A DNA stretch of 9,567 nucleotides from Kiritimatiellia bacterium (GTDB taxonomy: Bacteria; Verrucomicrobiota; Kiritimatiellia; RFP12; UBA1067). Under the pieces are notes generated by a model. The model searched no databases and was not told where the DNA came from. It saw only the letters and a program-made list of their open reading frames with translations. The translations under genes were made by a program, and so were the position numbers. Positions 1 to 7,151 of the stretch are shown here, piece by piece. The stretch is taken from the NCBI GenBank assembly GCA_016303225.1, contig JAEDMC010000119.1, positions 1 to 9,567 of the forward strand. Direction: 5' to 3'. How positions within the stretch are numbered: position 1 is the stretch's first letter; each line of letters begins with the position of its first letter.

Positions 1-29
1 AACGCAAGCGTTGCGAGTATCTTTCTCAT
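1..29 (-). CDS. 5' end of a gene leaving the window, probable secreted or membrane protein
   Basis: An ATG at 29-27 on the minus strand opens a frame that runs off the left edge. The visible codons read M-R-K-I-L-A-T-L-A, a short basic N-terminus followed by hydrophobic residues, as at the start of a signal peptide or first membrane helix. A GGAG lies about 11 nt upstream (41-44), with a purine run (AGAGAG) directly before the ATG. An extended -10 promoter at 64-72 fits the same start. Only nine complete codons are seen, so the product cannot be named. Confidence rests on the agreement of start, ribosome site and promoter. Confidence 0.45.
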
Positions 30-63
30 CTCTCTTTTTTCTCCATTGGATTAAATTTTTATT

Positions 64-72
64 ATTATATCA
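64..72 (-). promoter_or_regulatory. Extended -10 promoter for the gene at the left edge
   Basis: On the minus strand the bases read TGATATAAT, a perfect TATAAT preceded by the TGn of an extended -10 element. The TGA is also the stop codon of the MATE gene, so the promoter overlaps the end of the upstream gene. No good -35 hexamer was picked out in the GC-rich coding sequence above it, as is usual for extended -10 promoters. It lies about 35 nt before the ATG at 29. Confidence 0.5.
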
Positions 73-1830
73 TTTCCCCGCGGTTCCTGCAATTGCCCCG
101 CGCGGCTCGGACTGACGGTGTGACTGACGGCGAAACGCGAATGCCGCGCGGTTGCAGCCGATGGTCATCAGGTAACGCCGGTCCTCATACGACTGCATCA
201 GACCGGAAACGACAAAGCTCCGAAGGCTCGAGACCCGCGCATCACCGTCCGTGATGTCCCTGAGTCGCCCCGTGTCCCGCAGGATGACGCATGTCTCATC
301 CGCCGAAACGGAGAGAGAGACCTCGGACAGCACGACGCGCCTTCCCCCGTTGTCATCGGCGACCGTCATCGCACACTCCTCCACCAGCAGCATGATTTTC
401 GAGACCGTCTCACGCAGAACACCCTGTCCGAGCAGGAAGCGCTCCGCCGCATCCCGTATCTCGACAATCCGCTCGGCGACGGGAACGAACGTCAGGTTGA
501 GAATCGCGGACCTGTCCGCAGGAATGAACATCGGCAAGAAGCAACCGTTCCGCCGCCATCCATAGGCGCCGATCAGCACCAGGGTCAGCGCACCGCCGAT
601 CGGAAGCCCGAACCAGATCGCGTCCAATCCGTAGAGAAGACCAAGCGCAACAACGCAGCCCGCGGTCAGAACGAACTCCTCGAGAACCGTCTCCACGACG
701 GACAGCGCCACGCGGTTGATCGTGAGATAATGCGACGAAAGGAAGCAGAGCATCGACGAAATCGGAATCGTCAGGGCGCTGACCTTGAGCGCGTGGACGC
801 TCGTCTCATACACCTCCCCTGCGGGAATGCCGTAAAGCGAGACGATCTGCGGAGCAAAAGACCAGACGAGAGCAAACACCACGAATCCGGAGACTACCGC
901 CACAATCGTGCCGTAGCGCGCCAGCTCCCTCAGTCGCTGCAGGTTGCCCTCGCCAAGGTACATCTCCGCAATCGGCATATAGGCGTCGCCGACCTTGTCA
1001 AGCATTTCGCGGAGCTCGAGGACGAGCATCACCAGACCCGCGACCGGGAGATAGGCCGTCGAGGCGGCAAAGACGATCATCTTGTTGAGAACGGCCATGA
1101 AGCCGCTCTGGCAGAGCCGCGTGGAGGAATCCGTGAGCGAATAGGTGACGAGCTCGCGAAGTCCGCGCAAGGAGAAACACCACTTCGGACGGACGGCGTT
1201 CGACTGACGCAGGAGATGCAGCATCATAATCGAGTCGGCAATGAAGCCGCCGACCAGCGTACCGAGCGCAGACCCCGCCGCGGACCCCGTCATCTTCGTG
1301 AAGGCAATCGAGAGCCCGACGACAAGAAACGGCGCGCACAGGTCGCCAATCGCGGTCGTCACCATCTCGCCATCGGCATAGACCAGCCGCCACATCGCCA
1401 TCGTGAACGGATTGAGCGCGGCAACGACCGACATCCACGTCCAGTAGGCGACTGCCTGCTCACGCACCCCACCCGTCAGGCCCATGAAGTCGAAGTAGAT
1501 GTCGCGTCCGAAGAACATCGCAAGATAGGTGACGACGCCGACGACAACGCCCGCCTCCAACGCCAGCCCTGCCGCCTGGCGCGCGCCCGCAACGTCGAAC
1601 TTGCCCTGCCGGCGGGCGAACAGGTAACCGGCCCCGCAATAGACGAGCTTCGCGAGGAACTGCGCGCCGAGGAACACGGGCACCGTCGCGGCGATTCCGG
1701 CAAGCGCGTCCACGCCGACGATGTTCCCCGCGACAAGCATGTCCGAAACGCTCCACACCAGGGCACCAGCCGCCCCGAAGAGTTGGGACCGCAACAAGGC
1801 GTTCATTCGGCAAATGGCAAAAGACTTCAT
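70..1830 (-). CDS. MATE-family transporter with C-terminal histidine-kinase-like ATPase domain
   Basis: A 586-residue membrane protein. Residues about 12-428 form a series of roughly a dozen hydrophobic segments. The first (about 17-38, with VWSVSDMLVAGNIVG) resembles the opening helix of MATE Na+/H+-coupled multidrug exporters, which sit in the inner membrane and export cationic drugs or metabolites. Residues about 435-570 are soluble and resemble the RsbW/HATPase_c_2 fold: LLVEECAMTVADDN (481-494) sits where the N box would be, and ILRDTG (516-521) sits at the G1 position. The residue equivalent to the Mg-binding Asn appears to be Thr, so ATP binding may be lost. MATE proteins are usually about 450 residues; the tail accounts for the extra length. 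I chose the ATG at 1830, which has AAGGA 9 nt upstream. A TTG at 1839 would add three residues but leaves no spacer. It lies 83 nt after pyrB and may be co-transcribed. The substrate cannot be told. Confidence 0.8.
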   Translation of the reverse strand: MKSFAICRMNALLRSQLFGAAGALVWSVSDMLVAGNIVGVDALAGIAATVPVFLGAQFLAKLVYCGAGYLFARRQGKFDVAGARQAAGLALEAGVVVGVVTYLAMFFGRDIYFDFMGLTGGVREQAVAYWTWMSVVAALNPFTMAMWRLVYADGEMVTTAIGDLCAPFLVVGLSIAFTKMTGSAAGSALGTLVGGFIADSIMMLHLLRQSNAVRPKWCFSLRGLRELVTYSLTDSSTRLCQSGFMAVLNKMIVFAASTAYLPVAGLVMLVLELREMLDKVGDAYMPIAEMYLGEGNLQRLRELARYGTIVAVVSGFVVFALVWSFAPQIVSLYGIPAGEVYETSVHALKVSALTIPISSMLCFLSSHYLTINRVALSVVETVLEEFVLTAGCVVALGLLYGLDAIWFGLPIGGALTLVLIGAYGWRRNGCFLPMFIPADRSAILNLTFVPVAERIVEIRDAAERFLLGQGVLRETVSKIMLLVEECAMTVADDNGGRRVVLSEVSLSVSADETCVILRDTGRLRDITDGDARVSSLRSFVVSGLMQSYEDRRYLMTIGCNRAAFAFRRQSHRQSEPRGAIAGTAGK

Positions 1831-1913
1831 CGCGGTCAATCCTTCATCGGTCCGCAGCCGCAGAACAACGCGATGCCAGTTAGTGCGCTTATCAGCTTCT
1901 TCACCGGCCTGGA

Positions 1914-2990
1914 TTAATAGCCGCAGTCCATGATCGCCCGCTCATAGCCGAACGTCGCGGCGATGAGGGCTGCGCGAATCCACATGCCGTTGCGCATCTG
2001 ACGCCAGTACATGGCGCGCGGATCGCGGTCGCAGCAAGTGGCGATCTCGTCGCGGCGCGGAAGCGGATGCATAATGCAGCCATCCGGCTTCAGGAGCTTG
2101 AGCTCTTCCGCGCCAAACTTGAAGTGGCTCGTTTCGATCTTTGCGGACGCACCCTTCGTACTGTCCCACTCGTCCTGAATGCGCGTCATGTACACCGCGT
2201 CCGCAGCCTTCACCCCCGCCTTCAGGTCGTCCGAAATCTCGTAGCGGACGCCCTTCTTCTTCAGGATCGCAATCACATCGTCCGACACCTGCAGTTCCTT
2301 CGGCGCGATAAAGACCTGCTTCACGTCGTTGAAGTTGGTGAGCAGGTAGGACAGCGAACGGACCGTCCGTCCACGAAGGAGATCTCCGCAGAAGACCACC
2401 ATGCGTCCGTCAACGCCGCCCTTGTTCTCGAAGGAACGGATCAGCGTGTAGATGTCGAGGAGCGCCTGCGTCGGATGCTGGTCCTTGCCCGAACCCGCGT
2501 TGAGGATCGGGATCGGACGGTCGCTGTTCGAGAGCTCCCACGCCATCTTCTCGGCAAGGCCCTGCTCCGGCGAACGCATGATGATCATGTCGAAATAGCT
2601 GGAGAACGTCCGGATCGAGTCCTCCTTCGACTCGCCCTTGAATTCGGACGACGTCGCCGCATCGCGCACCGAACCCGTGGTGATGCCGAGAATCTGGCAC
2701 GCGGCGAGATGCGAGAGGAACGTGCGCGAACTCGGTTGCGAGAAGTAGAGCATCGCCCGCTTGTGCGCGAGAACGCTCTTCAGGTACAACGCACCCTCCT
2801 TCGACTTGTTGATGAAGCGGATACGGTTCGCCAGCGCGCAAAGCCGTTCCAGAAGAGGCCGATCGAACTGTTGCGCAAACAACGTATGGTATGGCAATCC
2901 GTCGCCTTCACAACGCGCCAAGTAGGGGCTTTTCTCATCAAGGGACAGTCCCGAAAATTCTTCCCAACCGATTTCCGTCAGCTTCGCCAT
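1914..2990 (-). CDS. pyrB: Aspartate carbamoyltransferase, catalytic subunit (variant)
   Basis: Cytoplasmic enzyme of pyrimidine synthesis joining carbamoyl phosphate and L-aspartate to give N-carbamoyl-aspartate. The 358-residue product carries most family landmarks: a carbamoyl-phosphate loop PSSRTFLSH (86-94), KGESKEDSIRTF (118-129, equivalent to the 80s loop), HPTQALLD (172-179), GDLLRGRTVRSL (202-213), YMTRIQDEW (267-275) and HPLPRRDEI (308-316). The YMTR and HPLPR-DEI motifs favour the aspartate over the ornithine enzyme. The usual loop sequence is STRTR; here it reads SSRTF, so the second Arg is replaced by Phe. The chain is about 50 residues longer than the E. coli subunit (about 310), mainly through an N-terminal extension. 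The ATG at 2990 follows GGGAG with about 6 nt spacing. No pyrI or other pyr gene is in the window. A strong promoter and a perfect inverted repeat lie just upstream. Confidence 0.9.
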   Translation of the reverse strand: MAKLTEIGWEEFSGLSLDEKSPYLARCEGDGLPYHTLFAQQFDRPLLERLCALANRIRFINKSKEGALYLKSVLAHKRAMLYFSQPSSRTFLSHLAACQILGITTGSVRDAATSSEFKGESKEDSIRTFSSYFDMIIMRSPEQGLAEKMAWELSNSDRPIPILNAGSGKDQHPTQALLDIYTLIRSFENKGGVDGRMVVFCGDLLRGRTVRSLSYLLTNFNDVKQVFIAPKELQVSDDVIAILKKKGVRYEISDDLKAGVKAADAVYMTRIQDEWDSTKGASAKIETSHFKFGAEELKLLKPDGCIMHPLPRRDEIATCCDRDPRAMYWRQMRNGMWIRAALIAATFGYERAIMDCGY

Positions 2991-3014
2991 AAATTACTCC
3001 CGTTGTTTGGAAGT

Positions 3015-3023
3015 ATTATATCA
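3015..3023 (-). promoter_or_regulatory. Extended -10 promoter of pyrB
   Basis: The minus strand reads TGATATAAT, an exact -10 hexamer with an extended TGn. Transcription would begin near 3008, giving a leader of only about 17 nt that holds the GGGAG ribosome site and leaves no room for an attenuator. The -35 position, 17 nt further up, falls in one arm of the inverted repeat at 3038-3083 and is a poor match to TTGACA. Confidence 0.6.
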
Positions 3024-3037
3024 AAATTCGGGCCGCT

Positions 3038-3083
3038 GTACTCGGTCAGTCAACATCTAGCACGGTCTTGACTGACCGAGTAC
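3038..3083. repeat. Perfect 16-bp inverted repeat upstream of pyrB, possible operator
   Basis: GTACTCGGTCAGTCAA at 3038-3053 is the exact reverse complement of TTGACTGACCGAGTAC at 3068-3083, with a 14-nt loop. The near arm covers the expected -35 region of the pyrB promoter (about -30 to -45) and the far arm sits near -60 to -75. No T-run follows directly on either strand, so an ordinary terminator is unlikely, although an A-rich run (3085-3097) flanks it. Either a dimeric regulator site or a bidirectional RNA hairpin would fit. I do not recognise the sequence. Confidence 0.7.
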
Positions 3084-3120
3084 CGAAAAAAAGAAAAACG
3101 CAGACCTGGAGGACGAAAAC

Positions 3121-3146
3121 GCCCGATGCGATGCATCGCACCGGGC
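3121..3146 (-). terminator. Terminator-like hairpin after the restriction operon
   Basis: The 26 bases form a near-perfect palindrome: a five-base GCCCG/CGGGC stem, one A-C mismatch, then a further run of pairs to a very small loop. On the minus strand it is followed by GTTTTCG and, about 20 nt on, by a longer T-rich tract (about 3098-3085). It would end transcripts coming from the restriction genes or the small ORF at 3177-3323 before the pyrB promoter. The T-run directly after the stem is short, hence moderate confidence. Confidence 0.5.
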
Positions 3147-3150
3147 AGAC

Positions 3151-3201
3151 TTTAGAGGAATTCAGCCGGTTTACTTTCAGAATTCCAGTTTAACCTCTAA
3201 A
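3151..3201. repeat. Interrupted inverted repeat
   Basis: TTTAGAGG (3151-3158) pairs with CCTCTAAA (3194-3201), and the adjoining GGAATTC (3157-3163) can pair with GAATTCC (3180-3186), leaving a 7-nt bulge on one side. It overlaps the end of a possible small ORF and lies 5 nt from the terminator-like hairpin. The role is unknown. It may form a compound terminator with that hairpin or be an accident of sequence. Confidence 0.35.
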
Positions 3202-3323
3202 TTCGGCAGTTGGATGACGCGAATCGCCGTTTGAGGCAATGAATCTCTGCCCGCTTCCGTTGTTTGATGTCGTCGGTTCCAGGTGCCTGTCTTCTGCCGC
3301 TGACGCTTGCGGACGCGTTTCAA
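3177..3323 (-). CDS. Possible small basic protein, or the 3' remnant of a lost gene
   Basis: A 48-codon frame opens with TTG at 3323 preceded by GGAGGG at 6 nt spacing and ends with TGA at 3179-3177. The product starts very basic (KRVRKRQRQK after the start) and ends AIRVIQLPNLEVKLEF, where alternate residues are hydrophobic and the last is Phe, as in the final strand of a beta-sheet protein. The frame remains open upstream only to a stop at 3347-3345. It lies 65 nt past the nuclease gene and about 30 nt before the terminator-like hairpin. It may be a real small gene, or the end of an older gene whose body was replaced when the restriction module arrived. No family is recognised. Confidence 0.25.
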   Translation of the reverse strand: MKRVRKRQRQKTGTWNRRHQTTEAGRDSLPQTAIRVIQLPNLEVKLEF

Positions 3324-3388
3324 TCGTCGCCCTCCGTGGCAATCTCATCTGCGCATCACACCCCCAATCTCCACAAATGTTCTACCTG

Positions 3389-5602
3389 CTATTCCTCAAC
3401 CACATCCCACACCCAACACAGCACATCGGGAGAAGGGAATTTCACAGTTGAAAAGTCTGGCGGCAATTTGTCAACACCCAATTTCATTGGCGCCACACCA
3501 TCAGCTACGCGAAAGAGATGCGCCCCCTGCGTAAACGGAACGACAAGAACACGAACGGACGCAGCATCAGGGCATTGATCCTCCGGACAAGGGCATTTCC
3601 CGCTCTTACGAATTGCCTGCGTCAGCGGACCAGCTACTCTTGAAATGACCTGCACTCCTGCTTTCGCATCCGCAGCCGGGCCATGTACTGCTGCCGGGCG
3701 CTCGATCAACTCCTTCTCCAAAGCGCTTCGCGGATTCTCTCCAAATCCGATTTTCACGCAATAGAAAGCTGATTCTATCAGCTCTTTCACGGCAGTATTC
3801 TCTTCTGCAATTCGGGTATATTGTCTGCCAGCACCACCTGGATCTCCCTCAGAGAACATTTTATCCGGTGTGAGCCGCTTATCGGGAAAGACCTTGTCAA
3901 CGTTCTGCAGAGCCAATGCGTATATCGGCTTCCCACCGTCGTCTGGATATGGCGAATATACCTTGCCTGACGTATACTTAAAATTCTCCTGGAAGAACTG
4001 TTGCGCGTCGACACCATCATGCGGCATCAAAGCATAAAGCTGATAGCGATTTTCAATAATCCCGCGAATCTCCTTCCTGAAGATTTCGCGAGCCTCCCGT
4101 TTCCACTTCGCCCGCTCCCCATCGTCGTTTTGCGCATACAACCGCACGACATAGAGGAAATTGACATCAAAATGGCTGAGAATCATCGTGTCTCGGTCGA
4201 ACAGTCTATTCTCGAAATGGGCGCTGTGATGTTCGCCACCATCATCCAAATGGCGTGCCCGTAGCTTGGCGTCATCATATCCCAACCCTTCATCCATCGT
4301 CGCGCTAATGAAGAAGTTGGGTATGATGTCATAACCCTCGGTCACTTTGTCACGCAGCAACCGCACCTTCGCATCCGTAAACGGCTTCCTGCGCTTTTTT
4401 ACCGAATCATCAACGTCGTCTTCATCATAGAGAAACAAGTCAACGTCAAGCTGAAGCATGTCGCGCGCATATGTAAACTGCTTTGGAACGCTTTCGTCGT
4501 TCAAAGAGTTCCCCGCCTTGTAGTATTTGCTGTCTGCAATGCAAAGCGTCCGCCAGCCATCGGTGCGCGTCAAGCTGTCGTCAACATAAAGGTGGTCTAT
4601 CTCTTTCCCGTCCGCCAGTTCCTTGTGCAGCGCAAACTGCGAATCGCCCAAAAGCTCGTCTATCATCGCCTCAAACACGCGATCGAAACTCTTGGCCAGA
4701 AGATAGTCTTCGCCAGACGACGCAATGTTCGCCTGATGCGCCTTGTCAAAGAACGCAAAGCAAAGTTCCCACAGCATCAAGTCCCTATCCGAGAAATACT
4801 TGTATTTGATCTGGCGAAGCCGCGCGGCACCATACCCGTCCAGGTAGCGTTGGAACATGTCGCCCGTTATCAGCTCGTATCCCATTCCGATCTTGACGCA
4901 GAAACCATAATGCGACCGCACATAATCCAATATCGAATAGTACAGGACAAGCAACTCTTCGTCGAAGTCTATCGATCGCTTCTTGTTGACTGGTTCAAGA
5001 TAGACGGGAACACCGTCGCTGACAAATGCCAGCGAGCGTGCGATTGTCCGAGCCCAACTGATTTTATTTAAGCCCAAGTGCTTTTCCTTGACCTTGAAGA
5101 GAAAGTAGTCCTGATTCTCGCGATTAAACCGGATCAGGGCAAGGATAACGTCCAAGAACGTGTTCGTGACGTACTTCCGCCTGAACGTGCCGGACTTCCC
5201 GTCGTTGCTTGACCAAACTGCATCTGTCTCCTCGTGTGTCTCTACATAGTGTGCCAGCGCTCGATAAATCCAGACGGAGAATTCATACAGGAACTTCCGC
5301 TGCTCTTCCGAAAGAGTTCGTCCATCCGCAGTCTTGACATTGTCGGGGTCCAAGATGTCTTCCGGAGAGAATCCGCCAATCGCATCATTCTCGTCTGCAA
5401 ATACGCGGTTGTGCTTGTTGAGGACAACCTTTGGGAGGAAGAACACGAAGTCATCCTTCCCTTCAGCCGTGCTATTGGCGTTATGGTAGTAACCGACGTA
5501 TTCAATTTTGACCTTGCCATTCGTCAGGAATACATGACTTTCAGGGAGGACGTTGCGAACAACCTCCTTGTCATACGCATATTCCTCAACAAGTATCTTC
5601 AT
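3389..5602 (-). CDS. LlaJI/McrC-type restriction endonuclease subunit
   Basis: A 737-residue protein likely to be the DNA-cutting partner of the AAA+ protein encoded just upstream. The catalytic core looks like PD-(D/E)XK: SFDRVFEAMIDELLGD (305-320), EIDHLYVDD with Asp336 (334-342), then IADSKYYK with Asp357 and Lys359 (355-362). This pattern and the partner gene match the LlaJI family (restriction subunit R2 of LlaJI, relatives in BsuMI), functionally akin to McrC. It is about twice the length of E. coli McrC (about 350). Residues about 515-737 hold no motif I recognise apart from a small Cys cluster (Cys670, Cys672, Cys677) and VRVLVVPFTQGAHLFRV (683-699). Its ATG shares one base with the stop of the preceding gene (TAATG), which implies translational coupling and balanced amounts. 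The family call is from motif and context; the target sequence is unknown. Confidence 0.75.
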   Translation of the reverse strand: MKILVEEYAYDKEVVRNVLPESHVFLTNGKVKIEYVGYYHNANSTAEGKDDFVFFLPKVVLNKHNRVFADENDAIGGFSPEDILDPDNVKTADGRTLSEEQRKFLYEFSVWIYRALAHYVETHEETDAVWSSNDGKSGTFRRKYVTNTFLDVILALIRFNRENQDYFLFKVKEKHLGLNKISWARTIARSLAFVSDGVPVYLEPVNKKRSIDFDEELLVLYYSILDYVRSHYGFCVKIGMGYELITGDMFQRYLDGYGAARLRQIKYKYFSDRDLMLWELCFAFFDKAHQANIASSGEDYLLAKSFDRVFEAMIDELLGDSQFALHKELADGKEIDHLYVDDSLTRTDGWRTLCIADSKYYKAGNSLNDESVPKQFTYARDMLQLDVDLFLYDEDDVDDSVKKRRKPFTDAKVRLLRDKVTEGYDIIPNFFISATMDEGLGYDDAKLRARHLDDGGEHHSAHFENRLFDRDTMILSHFDVNFLYVVRLYAQNDDGERAKWKREAREIFRKEIRGIIENRYQLYALMPHDGVDAQQFFQENFKYTSGKVYSPYPDDGGKPIYALALQNVDKVFPDKRLTPDKMFSEGDPGGAGRQYTRIAEENTAVKELIESAFYCVKIGFGENPRSALEKELIERPAAVHGPAADAKAGVQVISRVAGPLTQAIRKSGKCPCPEDQCPDAASVRVLVVPFTQGAHLFRVADGVAPMKLGVDKLPPDFSTVKFPSPDVLCWVWDVVEE

Positions 5603-7131
5603 TAGGACTGCGCTGGCGGAGGCGCAAATTCAGGATCGGGTGTATCAGGAGTCTCTCCGCCATGAGAGGGCGGGGCATCTGCTTTCACTTTTTCGCCTTC
5701 ATATTCCTGTTTCTCGATGAACGCCGCCACAACATCTTCCCGCACACTACCAACCACATGGTTAGCGTCCGGCACATCGTAGAAGAAGTCCTTGAACGCG
5801 AACTTCTTCTTGCTATTTGAATCCCTCTCAAATATTGCTACTGGCAAGTCCCAATCCTTGAAGACATCGTTGAAAAGGTAGAACAGCACCTTGTTGGCAA
5901 AGCGCTCCGCCGTGATAACACCCGTGTCATCGGTAGCCTTCACAAAGAAGTAGCCAAGCTGCTTGTCCTCACTCTTCGTGACATCTGCGATATGAGCATT
6001 GACGATTCTGATGAAATCCCACCAGTCATACAACTTGCCGTTAGCGACAATCTTGCGATCTTTCCAATTCGGATCATCGCTCTTGTCTGGCCTTGAGATC
6101 GGAACGTACTTCCAGTCCCAACGCCGCTTGAATGCGCTGTCTATCGGGAAGAGCGACTGGTCGCTCGTGTTCATCGTCGCCCAAATATACAGGTTTGGCG
6201 GCAACGCAAGCTTCTTGCCCCTTAAAACATCATTCCAGTCAGATTGGGTGAGACAACTTGGTCTGCTCGCGACATTCAGGCCATTCTTGTTCTCATCGTC
6301 CTCGACATACCCGAATTGTCCGCCAAGCCAGACGGCAAGGTCAACGTCAGCATCAATGGGATATGTCGAATACCCTGATTGCCCGTCCCTGTCGAGCAGC
6401 TGGAACAGATCACCGAATATCTGCGCGCAATTGCCGCGATTTATCTCTTCAATGACAAGGACAACATTCTCCGTCTTGCCGTCCTCAGAAGGATTTGCCA
6501 TCAGTTGCCACGCCTTGACGTATGCATTCATGAACGCCTGCGGACGAAAAGAATACTCGATCTTTCCCGCATTCATCGTCGGCTTGTACGCCCCGACAAA
6601 CGTTGCATAGTCCGAATCAGGATGGAATGTCGTGCGGAAGTTGGCAACATTATACTTCTTGATAAGATCATCTGTATCGTGCGACTTTCCTGTACCAGGG
6701 GCACCATAGGTAATCCGCTGAAGAGAGCAGGGCAAAGGATTAACCATCGGATTAAGTTGTGCAACTTCTAACCTTGCAACCTGAATCTGATTCAAAAGGC
6801 TAGGCACATTATGTCGCAAGAGAATTGGCGGCGTTGATTCGGTTTCATTCCCACCTCCGCTATAGACGTCCCAAACATCGTCTTGAACTTGAACAAACAC
6901 TCTCTGGTCAGTGTGCAATGCATTTTTTGCTGATGCGTCATTATTCAACCAATCGGATTCAGATTCAAAGAATATAAACTGCGATCTAAGTGTGCCGCTA
7001 TTGAGCCTATTCCCTGACAACACCCCAATATGAAATGTGCCTGGCACTGTTCGTTTCCTAGCCGTGTACCCATCTTCTACAGAAAGCGGCATCGACGACG
7101 ATACGATTGCCTTTATTGCTGTCTTATTCAT
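5602..7131 (-). CDS. McrB-like AAA+ NTPase subunit of the restriction system
   Basis: A 509-residue motor protein of the McrB group, which uses GTP in E. coli to form a ring that activates and moves the nuclease subunit. Visible motifs are Walker A GAPGTGKS (143-150), FHPDSDYATFVGAYKP (169-184) typical of the group, Walker B VLVIEEINRGN (224-234), the signature MNTSDQS (320-326, MNTADRS in E. coli McrB) and SAFKRRW (332-338) with likely arginine-finger residues. Residues 1-135 precede the AAA+ domain and probably recognise DNA, but I cannot place the fold. The last 25 residues are rich in Pro, Asp and Glu. The ATG at 7131 follows GGAG with a 5-nt spacer, 20 nt after the methyltransferase stop. 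GTP rather than ATP use is inferred from the family only. Confidence 0.88.
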   Translation of the reverse strand: MNKTAIKAIVSSSMPLSVEDGYTARKRTVPGTFHIGVLSGNRLNSGTLRSQFIFFESESDWLNNDASAKNALHTDQRVFVQVQDDVWDVYSGGGNETESTPPILLRHNVPSLLNQIQVARLEVAQLNPMVNPLPCSLQRITYGAPGTGKSHDTDDLIKKYNVANFRTTFHPDSDYATFVGAYKPTMNAGKIEYSFRPQAFMNAYVKAWQLMANPSEDGKTENVVLVIEEINRGNCAQIFGDLFQLLDRDGQSGYSTYPIDADVDLAVWLGGQFGYVEDDENKNGLNVASRPSCLTQSDWNDVLRGKKLALPPNLYIWATMNTSDQSLFPIDSAFKRRWDWKYVPISRPDKSDDPNWKDRKIVANGKLYDWWDFIRIVNAHIADVTKSEDKQLGYFFVKATDDTGVITAERFANKVLFYLFNDVFKDWDLPVAIFERDSNSKKKFAFKDFFYDVPDANHVVGSVREDVVAAFIEKQEYEGEKVKADAPPSHGGETPDTPDPEFAPPPAQS

Positions 7132-7151
7132 GGCATCTCCTTAATGCATTG

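Noticed and set aside
730..1917. 395-codon plus-strand frame opposite the MATE gene
   Set aside because: Very rich in Arg, His, Asp and Glu with no domain; it is the antisense shadow of a GC-rich gene, which has clear family features on the other strand.
2067..3071. 334-codon plus-strand frame opposite pyrB
   Set aside because: Antisense shadow of pyrB, which carries all the catalytic motifs; the frame product is Arg-rich and featureless.
3239..3578. Plus-strand frames at the 3' end of the nuclease gene
   Set aside because: Three overlapping short frames with low-complexity products and no ribosome sites, partly antisense to the nuclease C-terminus.
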